Shown here: in pieces, positions 8,722 through 16,991 of the stretch | How the letters are laid out: each line of letters begins with the position of its first letter | How positions within the stretch are numbered: position 1 is the first letter of the stretch | NCBI GenBank assembly: GCA_029565675.1 | Contig: JAKQNP010000012.1 | Span: 1-35,456 of the forward strand | DNA: 35,456 nt | Source of the DNA: a bacterium | GTDB lineage: Bacteria; Zhuqueibacterota; Zhuqueibacteria; Residuimicrobiales; Oceaniaggregativiventaceae | Reading direction: 5' to 3' | Notes under the pieces: model-generated | What the model saw: only the letters and a program-made list of their open reading frames with translations | Databases searched by the model: none | What the model was told of the DNA's origin: nothing | Position numbers and translations under genes: made by a program

Positions 8722-8861
8722 CCCAGATTCGGTGCTAACCGAATCAAAAAGCATTCAATCGCCTATTATTTACGTGTTTATAAAAAGGATGGCTTTCACC
8801 TTTTTTCACTTGCTATCAGATTGATTTTCTGTGAGATCCGGTGCTGCGCACCGAATCCGGG
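8722..8861 (+). mobile_element. MITE-like element, copy 1 (140 bp)
   Basis: The element starts CCCAGATTCGGTGC and ends GCACCGAATCCGGG. The ends are inverted copies of each other with one mismatch in 14. It is flanked by a perfect 5-bp direct repeat TTTAT (8717-8721 and 8862-8866), as expected of a target-site duplication. It has no coding capacity. Both ends can also fold back locally: GATTCGGT-GCTA-ACCGAATC on the left and CGGTGC-TGC-GCACCG on the right. The full length recurs at 30264-30402 with about 94-95% identity by eye. It sits between the Pho-box-like site and the PiT gene. Confidence 0.85.
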
Positions 8862-8972
8862 TTTATGAGGGAAATTTCTTCGTGTTTCTCATCCTTGTCG
8901 TCTTGTGAATCAAAATTATCCTTTGCTCGAATGGCCAAACGTAAAAGTTGAAAAAACTGGTTCAGGAGATCT

Positions 8973-11213
8973 ATGGAATTATACACTTTTATTGTCGTTG
9001 TTCTTTTTGGCCTGGCGATATCAGATTTGATCGTCGGCGTGAGCAACGACGCGGTCAATTTTCTCAATTCTGCAATCGGCTCTCATGTGGCACCGCGTTG
9101 GGTAATCATGATCATCGCCAGCACTGGCATGCTCCTGGGCGTGTTTTTTTCCAGCGGCATGATGGAAGTGGCTCGCAAGGGCATCTTTCACCCCGACAAG
9201 TTTATCATGCCGGAGTTGATGGTGATTTTTCTTGCAGTTATGCTCACCGATGTGATTCTTCTCGACTTGTACAATACTTTTGGAATGCCGACCTCCACCA
9301 CCGTATCAGTTGTTTTTGAACTGCTCGGTTCCGCGGTTGCCGTTTCCTTTCTCAAGATCCATCAAGCGGGCCTGAGCGCTGCTGAAATCGTCAATTATAT
9401 CAACACCGCCAAGGCCCTGGCCATCATCAGCGGTATCCTGGTTTCGATCATCATCGCGTTTTTCTCCGGCGCTATTGTCCAATTTTTCTCCAGGTTGTTG
9501 TTCACTTTTAATTACAAGCGCCGGCTCGAACGTTACGGCGGAGTATGGGGCGGCATCGCTTTGACCGTCATCACTTACTTTATTTTTGTCAAAGGTGCCA
9601 GCGGTGCGACTTTCATTTCCGCGGACAAGGTGGCCTGGCTTCAGGCGCATGTGGGGCTTATTCTGCTCGGCAGCCTTTTGTTCTGGTCGATTGTGATTCA
9701 GGCGCTGATGTGGACGGTGAAGCTCAATGTGCTCAAGTTGATCGTTCTGGTCGGTACCGGCGCTCTGGCCATGGCCTTTGCCGCGAACGATCTGGTCAAT
9801 TTTATCGGTGTCCCGCTGGCCGGTTTTGCCAGTTACAACATCGCCCGCCTCAATTTTGCTGAACCTCTGCAAGCCACCATGGAAGCCCTTGCCCGGCCGG
9901 TTCACACCCACAGCGTTTTTCTTCTGATCGCCGGCACCATCATGGTTGCCACTCTGTGGCTGTCGCGCAAAGCGCAAACCGTAACCAAAACCGAGATCAA
10001 TTTGGGCCGCCAGGACGAAGGCGCCGAGCGATTCGACTCTTCGGCTCTCTCGCGGGTTCTCGTCCGCATGGCGATTTCCCTGGCGGGGGTACTCGACGTC
10101 ATCGTGCCGGGTCCGTTTAAAGAAAAGGTCAGCCGGCGCTTCAATGCCGAAGCTTATCAACCGGAAACATCGGCGAGAACAGAAGCTCCCCCTTCATTTG
10201 ATCTGTTGCGCGCTTCGGTCAATCTGATGGTCGCCAGCGCTCTGATCTCCTTCGGCACATCTTTAAAACTGCCCCTATCTACAACTTATGTGACTTTTAT
10301 GGTCGCGATGGGCTCCTCCCTTTCCGACCGGGCCTGGGGCCGTGAAAGCGCCGTCTATCGGATCACCGGTGTGTTGACGGTGGTCGGCGGCTGGTTTTTT
10401 ACTGCGGTGTTGGCCTTTTCAATCTCGGCTGTTTTTGCTGCTTTTCTCTTCCGTTTCCATCTGCCGGCAATTGTGGTGCTCATCGCTTTGGCTGTCTTTT
10501 TTGTCTATCGCACCCATATCTTGCATCACCGCCACGAGCAGGAAGAAAAAGAGATCAGCGTGCCTGCAAAAAGCGCCTATGCTGAAGATATGATCGATGC
10601 AGTCTATCCCCTTTTGGCCGACTATTTTGCTGCTTGCAGAGAGGTGGTTACCGAAGGTTTTGACGGCATTTTTGCCGAAAAGCGCAACAAAGCGCGTTCC
10701 GCTGTCAAAGACACCCAAAAATTGGATCGTCGGGTGCGCAAAATCAACTCGATGATTTTGCAATCCCTGGCATTACCAAAACGCAAAGATAAAAACGAAC
10801 TCTCTCCCGATTTGGCGCTGACTGTCTACTCTTTGCAGCAAATCAACCATTTCCTGCAAGATATGACGCAGAAATGCTACAATCATCTCAATAACCACCA
10901 CCATGGCTTTCAGTCGGACCAAATCGAGGAATTGCGGCAGGTCGAAGAAAAACTTGTGCGTCTACTTGTGTCGGCTGAAAAAATTAATCGTAAAAAGCGA
11001 GCAACTGACGTTGCGCAGATCAAAAAATGCAACACCAGCCTGGAAAAACTTCTGCTCACTTTCGATAAAGCGCAGATCAAACGAATCCAGAGCAAACAAT
11101 CCAAAACCCGGGTCAGTATGCTCTATTTCTCGATTCTCTCGACGGCCGGCGCAATTGCACAGCATGTCTGGCAATTGATCAGCAGCTATACACAAAAAAA
11201 TTCAGCAAAATAA
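8973..11213 (+). CDS. pit: PiT-type inorganic phosphate transporter with PhoU-like tail
   Basis: A 746-residue member of the PHO4/PiT family of cation-coupled low-affinity phosphate transporters. Both halves of the family signature are visible: SNDAVNFLNSAIGS near residue 24 with GMPTSTTVS near 106, and the second repeat ANDLVNFIGVPLAG near 272 with KLPLSTTYVTFMV near 432. About eleven membrane segments fill residues 1-515. From about 525 to 746 there is a soluble, helical, charged domain resembling PhoU (paired helices around Y529-F559 and 605-715), typical of the long PiT form found in FCB-group bacteria. AGGAG lies four bases before the ATG. A bidirectional terminator follows immediately. 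Expression is probably phosphate-responsive given the upstream Pho-box-like repeat. Confidence 0.93.
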   Translation: MELYTFIVVVLFGLAISDLIVGVSNDAVNFLNSAIGSHVAPRWVIMIIASTGMLLGVFFSSGMMEVARKGIFHPDKFIMPELMVIFLAVMLTDVILLDLYNTFGMPTSTTVSVVFELLGSAVAVSFLKIHQAGLSAAEIVNYINTAKALAIISGILVSIIIAFFSGAIVQFFSRLLFTFNYKRRLERYGGVWGGIALTVITYFIFVKGASGATFISADKVAWLQAHVGLILLGSLLFWSIVIQALMWTVKLNVLKLIVLVGTGALAMAFAANDLVNFIGVPLAGFASYNIARLNFAEPLQATMEALARPVHTHSVFLLIAGTIMVATLWLSRKAQTVTKTEINLGRQDEGAERFDSSALSRVLVRMAISLAGVLDVIVPGPFKEKVSRRFNAEAYQPETSARTEAPPSFDLLRASVNLMVASALISFGTSLKLPLSTTYVTFMVAMGSSLSDRAWGRESAVYRITGVLTVVGGWFFTAVLAFSISAVFAAFLFRFHLPAIVVLIALAVFFVYRTHILHHRHEQEEKEISVPAKSAYAEDMIDAVYPLLADYFAACREVVTEGFDGIFAEKRNKARSAVKDTQKLDRRVRKINSMILQSLALPKRKDKNELSPDLALTVYSLQQINHFLQDMTQKCYNHLNNHHHGFQSDQIEELRQVEEKLVRLLVSAEKINRKKRATDVAQIKKCNTSLEKLLLTFDKAQIKRIQSKQSKTRVSMLYFSILSTAGAIAQHVWQLISSYTQKNSAK

Positions 11214-11251
11214 GGCGTCAACTCGCTTGATCTGCGAGTGACGCCTCTTTT
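11214..11251. terminator. Bidirectional intrinsic terminator between pit and UDP-glucose dehydrogenase
   Basis: GGCGTC(A)ACTCGC pairs with GCGAGTGACGCC across a seven-base loop, giving a 12-bp stem with one bulged A. TCTTTT follows on the plus strand directly after the PiT stop. On the minus strand the stem is followed by TTATTTTG and a further T-run, so it can also end the convergent dehydrogenase transcript, whose stop is 37 bp away. Confidence 0.8.
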
Positions 11252-11287
11252 GCCTTTGGCGATAACGCTGTTTTTAAAATAATATTC

Positions 11288-12673
11288 TTATATGTGAGAT
11301 TGGCTCGGTTTGCCGATGGGATAGACGTTGAAGCCGATTTGATACAGTTCGTCGTGGGGCAGAATGTTGCGGCCGTCAAAGACAAACGCCGGTTTTTCCA
11401 TGCCGGCATAGATCTTTCGATAATCCAGGGTTTTGTACAACTTCCATTCGGTCATCACCGCGATGGCGTGCGTTCCTTGCGCTGCTTGATACGGATCCGG
11501 TTCAAATTCCACCTGGTCGAGAATGTCCTGCAGATCCTTTTTGGCGTTAGGGATGGCTTGTGGGTCGGTGATGATCACCCTCGCTCTTTCATCCACCAGT
11601 TTGCGCGTTACGGTGATGGCCGGCGCTTCACGTGTGTCGCCGGTATCGGCTTTGAAAGCAAAACCGAACAAGGCGATGCGTTTGCCGGCGATGGTGTTGA
11701 ACATGACCGAGATCATTTTGCGCACAAAGCGGTTTTCCTGATAATCGTTGATCTTGATGACGTTTTGCCAATAGTCCGCCACTTCCTGCAGACCATACGA
11801 TTCGGCGATATAGACCAGATTGAGGATGTCCTTTTTAAAGCACGATCCGCCAAAGCCGACGCTGGCCTGCAAGAATTTGCTGCCGATACGCGAATCCATG
11901 CCGATCGCATAGGCAACTTCAGAAACATCGGCTTCGGTCTTTTCGCACAGGGCTGAGATGCTGTTGATTGAAGAGATGCGCTGGGCCAGAAAGGCATTGG
12001 CAACCAGTTTTGACAGTTCGGAACTCCAGATGTTGCTCGTGATGATTCTCTCGCGCGGCACCCAGTTGGCATAGATATCGACAATCTCCTGCCTTGCCCG
12101 TCTGCCGCTTTCGGTTTCGCGCGATCCGATGAGCACTCGATCCGGTTTTTCCAGATCAGCAACCGCCGTGCCTTCGGCTAAAAATTCAGGATTGGATACC
12201 ACTTCGAAGTGGATGCCGTTTTCTTTGGAATTGACGATCCGCTCCATGGCGCTGGCGGTACGCACCGGCAATGTGCTTTTTTCGACAATGATCTTGTCGG
12301 ATTTGGCCGCTCTGAGAATCGTGCGCGCCGTTTTTTCCCAGTATTGCAGGTCGGCACTTTTACCAGCCCCTTCACCAAACGTCTTGGTCGGGGTGTTGAC
12401 CGAAACAAAGATGATATCCGCCTCTTCGATGTTTTTTTCGATCTCTGTCGAAAAAAAGAGATTTCTGCCCCGCGCCTGTTTGACCACCTCCAGCAACCCG
12501 GGTTCATAAATGGGTAATTTCTCGGACTGCCACTGCCCGATTTTATCAGCATTGATGTCGACAATGGTCACTTTATACTGCGGACATTTGGCCGCAATCA
12601 CTGCCATGGTTGGCCCACCGACATATCCGGCGCCAATGCAAAGAATTTGTTTGCTGAATTTTCTTTCCGGCAT
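11288..12673 (-). CDS. ugd: UDP-glucose 6-dehydrogenase, eukaryote-like type
   Basis: Oxidises UDP-glucose to UDP-glucuronate with two NAD+. The 461-residue protein has the Rossmann loop GAGYVGG at 14-20, NPEFLAEGTA at 161-170, K222 in ELSKLVANAF, and the catalytic cysteine C278 in GFGGSCFKKD. The C-terminal UDP-binding domain follows. Several blocks, including GFGGSCFKKDILNLVYI and the roughly 460-490 residue length, resemble animal and plant UGDH more than the approximately 430-residue type common in bacteria. AAGGAG lies nine bases before the ATG. A terminator lies just past the stop. UDP-glucuronate feeds exopolysaccharide and LPS synthesis, in keeping with the glycosyltransferase and carbamoyltransferase nearby. 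Confidence 0.95.
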   Translation of the reverse strand: MPERKFSKQILCIGAGYVGGPTMAVIAAKCPQYKVTIVDINADKIGQWQSEKLPIYEPGLLEVVKQARGRNLFFSTEIEKNIEEADIIFVSVNTPTKTFGEGAGKSADLQYWEKTARTILRAAKSDKIIVEKSTLPVRTASAMERIVNSKENGIHFEVVSNPEFLAEGTAVADLEKPDRVLIGSRETESGRRARQEIVDIYANWVPRERIITSNIWSSELSKLVANAFLAQRISSINSISALCEKTEADVSEVAYAIGMDSRIGSKFLQASVGFGGSCFKKDILNLVYIAESYGLQEVADYWQNVIKINDYQENRFVRKMISVMFNTIAGKRIALFGFAFKADTGDTREAPAITVTRKLVDERARVIITDPQAIPNAKKDLQDILDQVEFEPDPYQAAQGTHAIAVMTEWKLYKTLDYRKIYAGMEKPAFVFDGRNILPHDELYQIGFNVYPIGKPSQSHI

Positions 12674-12723
12674 CTGTTTAAACTCCTTGGTTCGATCGTA
12701 TGAATTTACTGATGGTCATGCTA

Positions 12724-12761
12724 GGCTGTTCGCTGTCCGGGCCTTAGCCCGGACAGCAGTG
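12724..12761. repeat. Perfect 11-bp palindrome, flanked by ATGCTA hexamers
   Basis: GCTGTCCGGGC (12732-12742) and GCCCGGACAGC (12747-12757) form a perfect stem with loop CTTA. No T-run follows on either strand, so it is not an obvious intrinsic terminator. The hexamer ATGCTA occurs on both sides (12718-12723 and 12762-12767), which may be a target duplication or coincidence. It lies between two minus-strand genes, after the FAD dehydrogenase stop and before the UDP-glucose dehydrogenase start. A REP-like extragenic palindrome is a reasonable label. Confidence 0.6.
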
Positions 12762-12816
12762 ATGCTATACAATAAGGCAACTTTTGTGGGTTGCGGACGA
12801 GAAAAGCGGGGCGCGC

Positions 12817-15675
12817 CTATTTTTTGTCTTCTGTCTGCAGTGCGCGGTAGAGCAAATGGACAATCGATGAGTACGGTTTGCCGGTAGCCGACGACATACC
12901 GATTTCACAGGTGCGGCTGATGGAGAAATGGCCGGCCGCATTTTCCATTTTGGCCACATCCTGGGCTTCCAGGCGGGTGGCACTTTCAGTCAGAGGTGGA
13001 TGGAGGAAACCGCGATCACCGGCAAAAGCACAACATCCATGGTGTTCGGGAACGATCCCGCCCTCCTGACAACAGGCCCTGGCAATTTCGATCATTTTCT
13101 CTGTTTGTTCCATCTTGACCGTTGAACAGGTCGGGTGCAATACCGCACGGCCGGCAACCGGCTCGAGCGCGACCTCCGGCAGAACCGAGTCGTGCAGGAA
13201 TTCAACGACATCCAGGATTTTCAGCTTATGCCACCGCTCAGCAGCTTCACCCTGGAGAAACGGAGCGAAATTTTTTACTTTATAAGTACAGGGCGAAGTA
13301 TCCATTACAATCGGCAAGATGCCTTGTTCAGAGGATTCATACAGGGCCTCGGTCACCCGTTCCGCCATTTTCATAAAGGCGTTGAGATAGCCCTTGGATG
13401 AATAAGGCGTACCACAACAGAGCTCGGACAGCTGCCGCGGATAGCGGACCTGAATCGCTGCCTGGCTACAGATACGGATAAAAGTATCCGGAACCGAGAG
13501 TTCAACCTGTTCACCCGGCGTTGTGCCCATCGCGCGGCTCAGGCAGGCAGGAAAATAGATGATCGTCTGGCGGGGATTGGAGATTTCCGGCGGTTGCGGC
13601 AATTTATGCGCACCCGTAGGCATGTAGCTGTTCCAGGCCGGCAAACGATGGCCGGACCAATCGTGCAGCTTGCGGGTCACCAGGTAGAGGTTGCGGTTGC
13701 CAACAATCGTCGCCGCCGCCCGTCCGAGTTTCAACCCCCAGCGCAGTCCTTGCACCACCAGACCAAAGTGGTCGACCGTCCAGAGGGCAATCCGATGCGC
13801 ATACTGCTTGTGGCCGAGCTGGCGGAAAAAACGCGTCAATTCACCGGTATCGATATCGACCGGGCACCCCTTTGCGCACAGGCCGTCCACCGCACAGGTG
13901 TCGATGCCGTCATAGCGGAATTGCTGACGCAGCTCTTGCGCGATTTTTTGTTCACCGGCGTCGCCGCGTTCAAGGAGCACGATCTCGCGCAGCGTGGCGA
14001 TTCGGCGTCTTGGAGTCATGGTCAAATCGCGCGATGGACACCAGATTTCACAAAAACCGCATTCGATGCATTTGTCCACAACAGCCTCAGTCGGCGGGAT
14101 CGGCTTGATCAGCTTGAGATGGCATTCCGGATCGTCGTTGATAATCACACCCGGATTCAGAATGTTGGTCGGATCGACCAGTTTCTTGATTTCCCGCATG
14201 ATCGCATAAGCTTCCTCGCCCCATTCAGTCCGCACAAAGGGCGCCATGTTGCGGCCTGTACCATGCTCAGTCTTGAGCGCGCCGTCGTACTTGTTGACCG
14301 TGAGGTCGATGACGTCATCCATAAATTTGCGGTATTGGTCGACTCCTTTTTGATCCGCAAATTCCTGCGCAATGATGAAATGAATATTTCCCGCTTCGGT
14401 ATGGCCGAAAATGATCGCTTCCGGATACTGATGTTTTTTGAACAATTTCTGCAAATCCATGATCGCCGGAGCCAGATCTTTAAGCCGGAAGCCGATATCC
14501 TCGATCAATACCGTTGTGCCGCTCTTGCGCATGGCGCCGGCAGACGGCAGCAAGCCTTTGCGCACCTTCCAGTAGAGCAACCGCTTTTCTTCATCATGGG
14601 TAAATTCTGCCGGCCGCAATAAATCGAGCTTTGCCAGGACGGCACGGCCTTGATTGACCAGATGCTCAAGCCCTGCTTCGCTCGTCTCCTGATACTCGCA
14701 CAGGAGCGCAGTTGCGCCTTCCGGAAGGTTTTTCAGGACGGCAGATAAACCGGGTTCATTTTCCACTGAGCGCAAGGACGCGCGATCCATGATTTCCAGC
14801 GCTTCCGCTCCGGTTTCTTTGAGCACAAAGACCGCGTTTGCAGCTTGCTCGATATCGCGAAAAAGCAACAAGGCGGCCGATTTCAACGGCTTGTCGACAA
14901 ACGTTTTCAGCGTGACAGTCGAGATAAAACCCAGGGTCCCTTCCGAGCCCACCATTAAATGGCTGAGCATATCGATGGGCTTTTCAAAGTCTGTGAACGC
15001 ATTGAGCGAGTAGCCGGTGGTGTTTTTGCGCGAATATTTATCGAGGATACGATTGACCAACTCGGGCGAACCGTGGACCCGCTGCTGCAAGGCCAACAAA
15101 CCTGCATGGATCTCAGGGGCTTTGCGCTGCAACTGCTCATCGGCATCGCGGTCAGCTGAATCAAGCAAGGTGCCGTTGGGCAGGATGATGCGCATCGATT
15201 GCAGAGTTTGCAGTGAATTGCCGCGTACGCCGGCGCTCATACCGCTGGCGTTGTTGGCGACGATGCCGCCGATAAAACAGGAATTAAGCGATGCCGGATC
15301 AGGACCGATTTTGCGGCCAAACGGATTGAGATAGACATTCGCTTGCGCGCCGACCACCCCCGCCTGACAGGTGATCGTCGACGCATCCTCGGCAATCGAA
15401 TAATTTTTCCAATATTTGTTGATTTCCACAAGAATGGAATCGGAGATCGATTGGCCGGACAAGGAAGTGCCGGCTGCTCGAAAAGTCATCGCTGTGCCGT
15501 GCTGCCGACAAAAGGCAAACAGCGACTGGACCTCTCTCTCGTCTTTGGGTTGCACAACCACCTGGGGAATGAGCCGATAAAAACCGGCATCGCGGGCCAT
15601 GCTGTAGCGATCGATCAGACGCGCCTTGATCCGTTCAGCAGGCAGGATGGATTGCAGAGAAAGGGCCAGATTCAT
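12817..15675 (-). CDS. FAD/Fe-S 2-hydroxyacid dehydrogenase (D-lactate/2-hydroxyglutarate type)
   Basis: A fused flavin and iron-sulfur dehydrogenase that oxidises a D-2-hydroxy acid and passes electrons on, as in the Dld-II, YdiJ and GlcD-GlcF families. In the 952-residue protein the N-terminal half is an FAD-binding type 4 domain (motif GTSLSGQS near 67) with its FAD-oxidase C domain. Two 4Fe-4S motifs follow: CIECGFCEIWCP (about 533-544) and CAVDGLCAKGCP (about 594-605). The C-terminal third has two cysteine-rich CCG-type blocks, with CCGTPYSS near 750 and HHGCCAFAGD near 877. The open frame extends 76 codons further upstream to 15903. I chose ATG 15675 because AGGAG lies eight bases before it, the promoter at 15791 reads into it, and the upstream extension has no family similarity. 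The substrate cannot be decided from sequence. Confidence 0.9.
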   Translation of the reverse strand: MNLALSLQSILPAERIKARLIDRYSMARDAGFYRLIPQVVVQPKDEREVQSLFAFCRQHGTAMTFRAAGTSLSGQSISDSILVEINKYWKNYSIAEDASTITCQAGVVGAQANVYLNPFGRKIGPDPASLNSCFIGGIVANNASGMSAGVRGNSLQTLQSMRIILPNGTLLDSADRDADEQLQRKAPEIHAGLLALQQRVHGSPELVNRILDKYSRKNTTGYSLNAFTDFEKPIDMLSHLMVGSEGTLGFISTVTLKTFVDKPLKSAALLLFRDIEQAANAVFVLKETGAEALEIMDRASLRSVENEPGLSAVLKNLPEGATALLCEYQETSEAGLEHLVNQGRAVLAKLDLLRPAEFTHDEEKRLLYWKVRKGLLPSAGAMRKSGTTVLIEDIGFRLKDLAPAIMDLQKLFKKHQYPEAIIFGHTEAGNIHFIIAQEFADQKGVDQYRKFMDDVIDLTVNKYDGALKTEHGTGRNMAPFVRTEWGEEAYAIMREIKKLVDPTNILNPGVIINDDPECHLKLIKPIPPTEAVVDKCIECGFCEIWCPSRDLTMTPRRRIATLREIVLLERGDAGEQKIAQELRQQFRYDGIDTCAVDGLCAKGCPVDIDTGELTRFFRQLGHKQYAHRIALWTVDHFGLVVQGLRWGLKLGRAAATIVGNRNLYLVTRKLHDWSGHRLPAWNSYMPTGAHKLPQPPEISNPRQTIIYFPACLSRAMGTTPGEQVELSVPDTFIRICSQAAIQVRYPRQLSELCCGTPYSSKGYLNAFMKMAERVTEALYESSEQGILPIVMDTSPCTYKVKNFAPFLQGEAAERWHKLKILDVVEFLHDSVLPEVALEPVAGRAVLHPTCSTVKMEQTEKMIEIARACCQEGGIVPEHHGCCAFAGDRGFLHPPLTESATRLEAQDVAKMENAAGHFSISRTCEIGMSSATGKPYSSIVHLLYRALQTEDKK

Positions 15676-15790
15676 CTTCAACTCCTGATGGGAATTTGTG
15701 GTTTGTCTTTGATTTGCCCGTCTTTCCCAGTCCTGGCACGCGGCAAACCGAAGCAGCAGAAAACCATTGGCAAATGGGAAAAAGTTGCGT

Positions 15791-15819
15791 AATATAAAGA
15801 GAGTTGCTCTGAGTGTCAA
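15791..15819 (-). promoter_or_regulatory. Near-consensus sigma-70 promoter of the FAD/Fe-S dehydrogenase
   Basis: On the minus strand TTGACA (15819-15814) and TATATT (15796-15791) are separated by exactly 17 bases. The predicted transcript begins about 15784 and gives a leader of roughly 110 nt before the ATG at 15675. This placement rules out the longer upstream open frame as the start. Confidence 0.75.
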
Positions 15820-15962
15820 GGTGAAAAACCAATCTCTGCGCAATTGTCTGGAAATCAGCAACAAGGCTGATGCCGTTCGCCAGAGCTTGCTGTGCCGAAC
15901 CACTGCGCTGACTCCAAACTTTCGGCATTTCGTCCGCAGACACCAACTCGGAGGAGACAGGG

Positions 15963-16466
15963 GTGTTCCAGATCGTTTTTATCTGCTCCGGCAATATCTG
16001 TCGCAGTCCCATGGCTGAAGCCTTGCTTCGACATCTATGGCCCCCTGAACAGCTGCCACGAGTAGCGATTCGATCTGCCGGTACTCTGGGGATTTTCGGC
16101 GTTCCTGCCGATCCTCTGGCCATCGAAGCGTTGCGCGAATGGGGGATATCGCTGTCAGAGCACCACAGCCAGGGGCTGCGCGATACTCTGGTCTCGCAAA
16201 CAGATCTTTTTTTGGTGATGGAGGCGGAACACCGCCAATGGATGCAGGATATTTTTCCCGAGCATGCTTCGCGGGTCTATCTTTTAACGGGATACGGCAG
16301 GCCGAACAGCGAGCCCGCTGGCGGCGACGACATCATCGATCCGGCAGGACTGGATCAGGCTGCGTTTGTTGAGGTGCGCAATCGAATTCGCGGGGAAATC
16401 GACAGGATCCTGCCCATTCTGCTCGCTGCCGCAAACGAACAGGACGAGCTTGAGAAGCGTTCTTGA
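15963..16466 (+). CDS. Low-molecular-weight protein-tyrosine phosphatase family protein
   Basis: A 167-residue cytoplasmic phosphatase. The P-loop CSGNICRS (about 8-15) fits CX5RS and the start block VFICSGNICRSPMAEALL is diagnostic. The general-acid loop is present as DDIIDPAG near 119-126. In bacteria such enzymes often dephosphorylate tyrosine kinases that control capsule or exopolysaccharide export, and some act as arsenate reductases or on small phosphoesters. No tyrosine kinase gene is adjacent. Start is GTG 15963, supported by GGAGGAG about six bases upstream. The gene converges on the NYN-domain gene with nine bases between the stops. Confidence 0.9.
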   Translation: MFQIVFICSGNICRSPMAEALLRHLWPPEQLPRVAIRSAGTLGIFGVPADPLAIEALREWGISLSEHHSQGLRDTLVSQTDLFLVMEAEHRQWMQDIFPEHASRVYLLTGYGRPNSEPAGGDDIIDPAGLDQAAFVEVRNRIRGEIDRILPILLAAANEQDELEKRS

Positions 16467-16475
16467 TCGCAACGA

Positions 16476-16991
16476 TTATTCTTCCTTTTTCTTTTCCGAT
16501 TTGGCAAAAATTGCCAGCCATTCTTGCACTTCCGCCCGGCTCATTTTAACATCATGTTTTTCAGAAATCATTGGTTCTCGTTCCCTGTCTCCCAACCGAT
16601 GATAAAATTCCTCTACCGTCAGATGGTTCACCCCTTGAGCGCGAGCAACCCCTGCCAGCCTGAGGTCAGAGGTGATCAGGGTGAGTTGCCGTCGATTGTC
16701 GTGGTGATCGATTACCTCCTTGATGAGGTCATCGGCGGTCTGCGGAAATCGCGAAAATCGACAAACAACTCCTGCATAACGCTTGCCCGTGTTATGCGGC
16801 TGAGCCTCGTCTCGACCGTCGAAAATGACCAGAATGCGGATGTTTTTGGCGCTGCGAAACGCCGACAATTCCAGCAACAGCCGGTCGCGGGCCTGTTCCA
16901 AACCTTTTTCGCCGCTGTTTTTCGGCAAGAGTTTGCGCCGCATAATCGCATTGTAGCCGTCGATGATCAACAGCGGTCCGGATTCACGCAT
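16476..16991 (-). CDS. NYN-domain (YacP/Rae1-like) endoribonuclease
   Basis: A roughly 171-residue PIN-like nuclease of the YacP family, whose Bacillus member Rae1 cuts mRNA in the ribosome. Acidic residues of the active site appear in order: LLIIDGYNAI near the N-terminus, LVIFDGRD, the QTADDLIKEVI block and TLITSDLRLA. The C-terminus ends in a lysine/glutamate-rich tail. The frame opens much further upstream, but it overlaps the glycosyltransferase gene there and matches nothing. ATG 16991 is preferred because GAGGTCAGAG precedes it; ATG 17003 is the alternative. The start overlaps the stop of the glycosyltransferase by eight bases, so the two are cotranslated. Confidence 0.82.
   Translation of the reverse strand: MRESGPLLIIDGYNAIMRRKLLPKNSGEKGLEQARDRLLLELSAFRSAKNIRILVIFDGRDEAQPHNTGKRYAGVVCRFSRFPQTADDLIKEVIDHHDNRRQLTLITSDLRLAGVARAQGVNHLTVEEFYHRLGDREREPMISEKHDVKMSRAEVQEWLAIFAKSEKKKEE

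Noticed and set aside
13594-14622. Long plus-strand frame opposite the FAD/Fe-S dehydrogenase
   Set aside because: It shows no motif or ribosome site, and the opposite strand carries both iron-sulfur motifs.
15730-15745. TGGCACG near 15736 as a third sigma-54 promoter
   Set aside because: No TTGC lies at the required spacing after it on the plus strand.
15676-15903. Longer N-terminus of the FAD/Fe-S dehydrogenase (76 extra codons)
   Set aside because: The near-consensus sigma-70 promoter at 15791-15819 lies inside the extension, AGGAG precedes ATG 15675, and the extra residues match nothing in the family.
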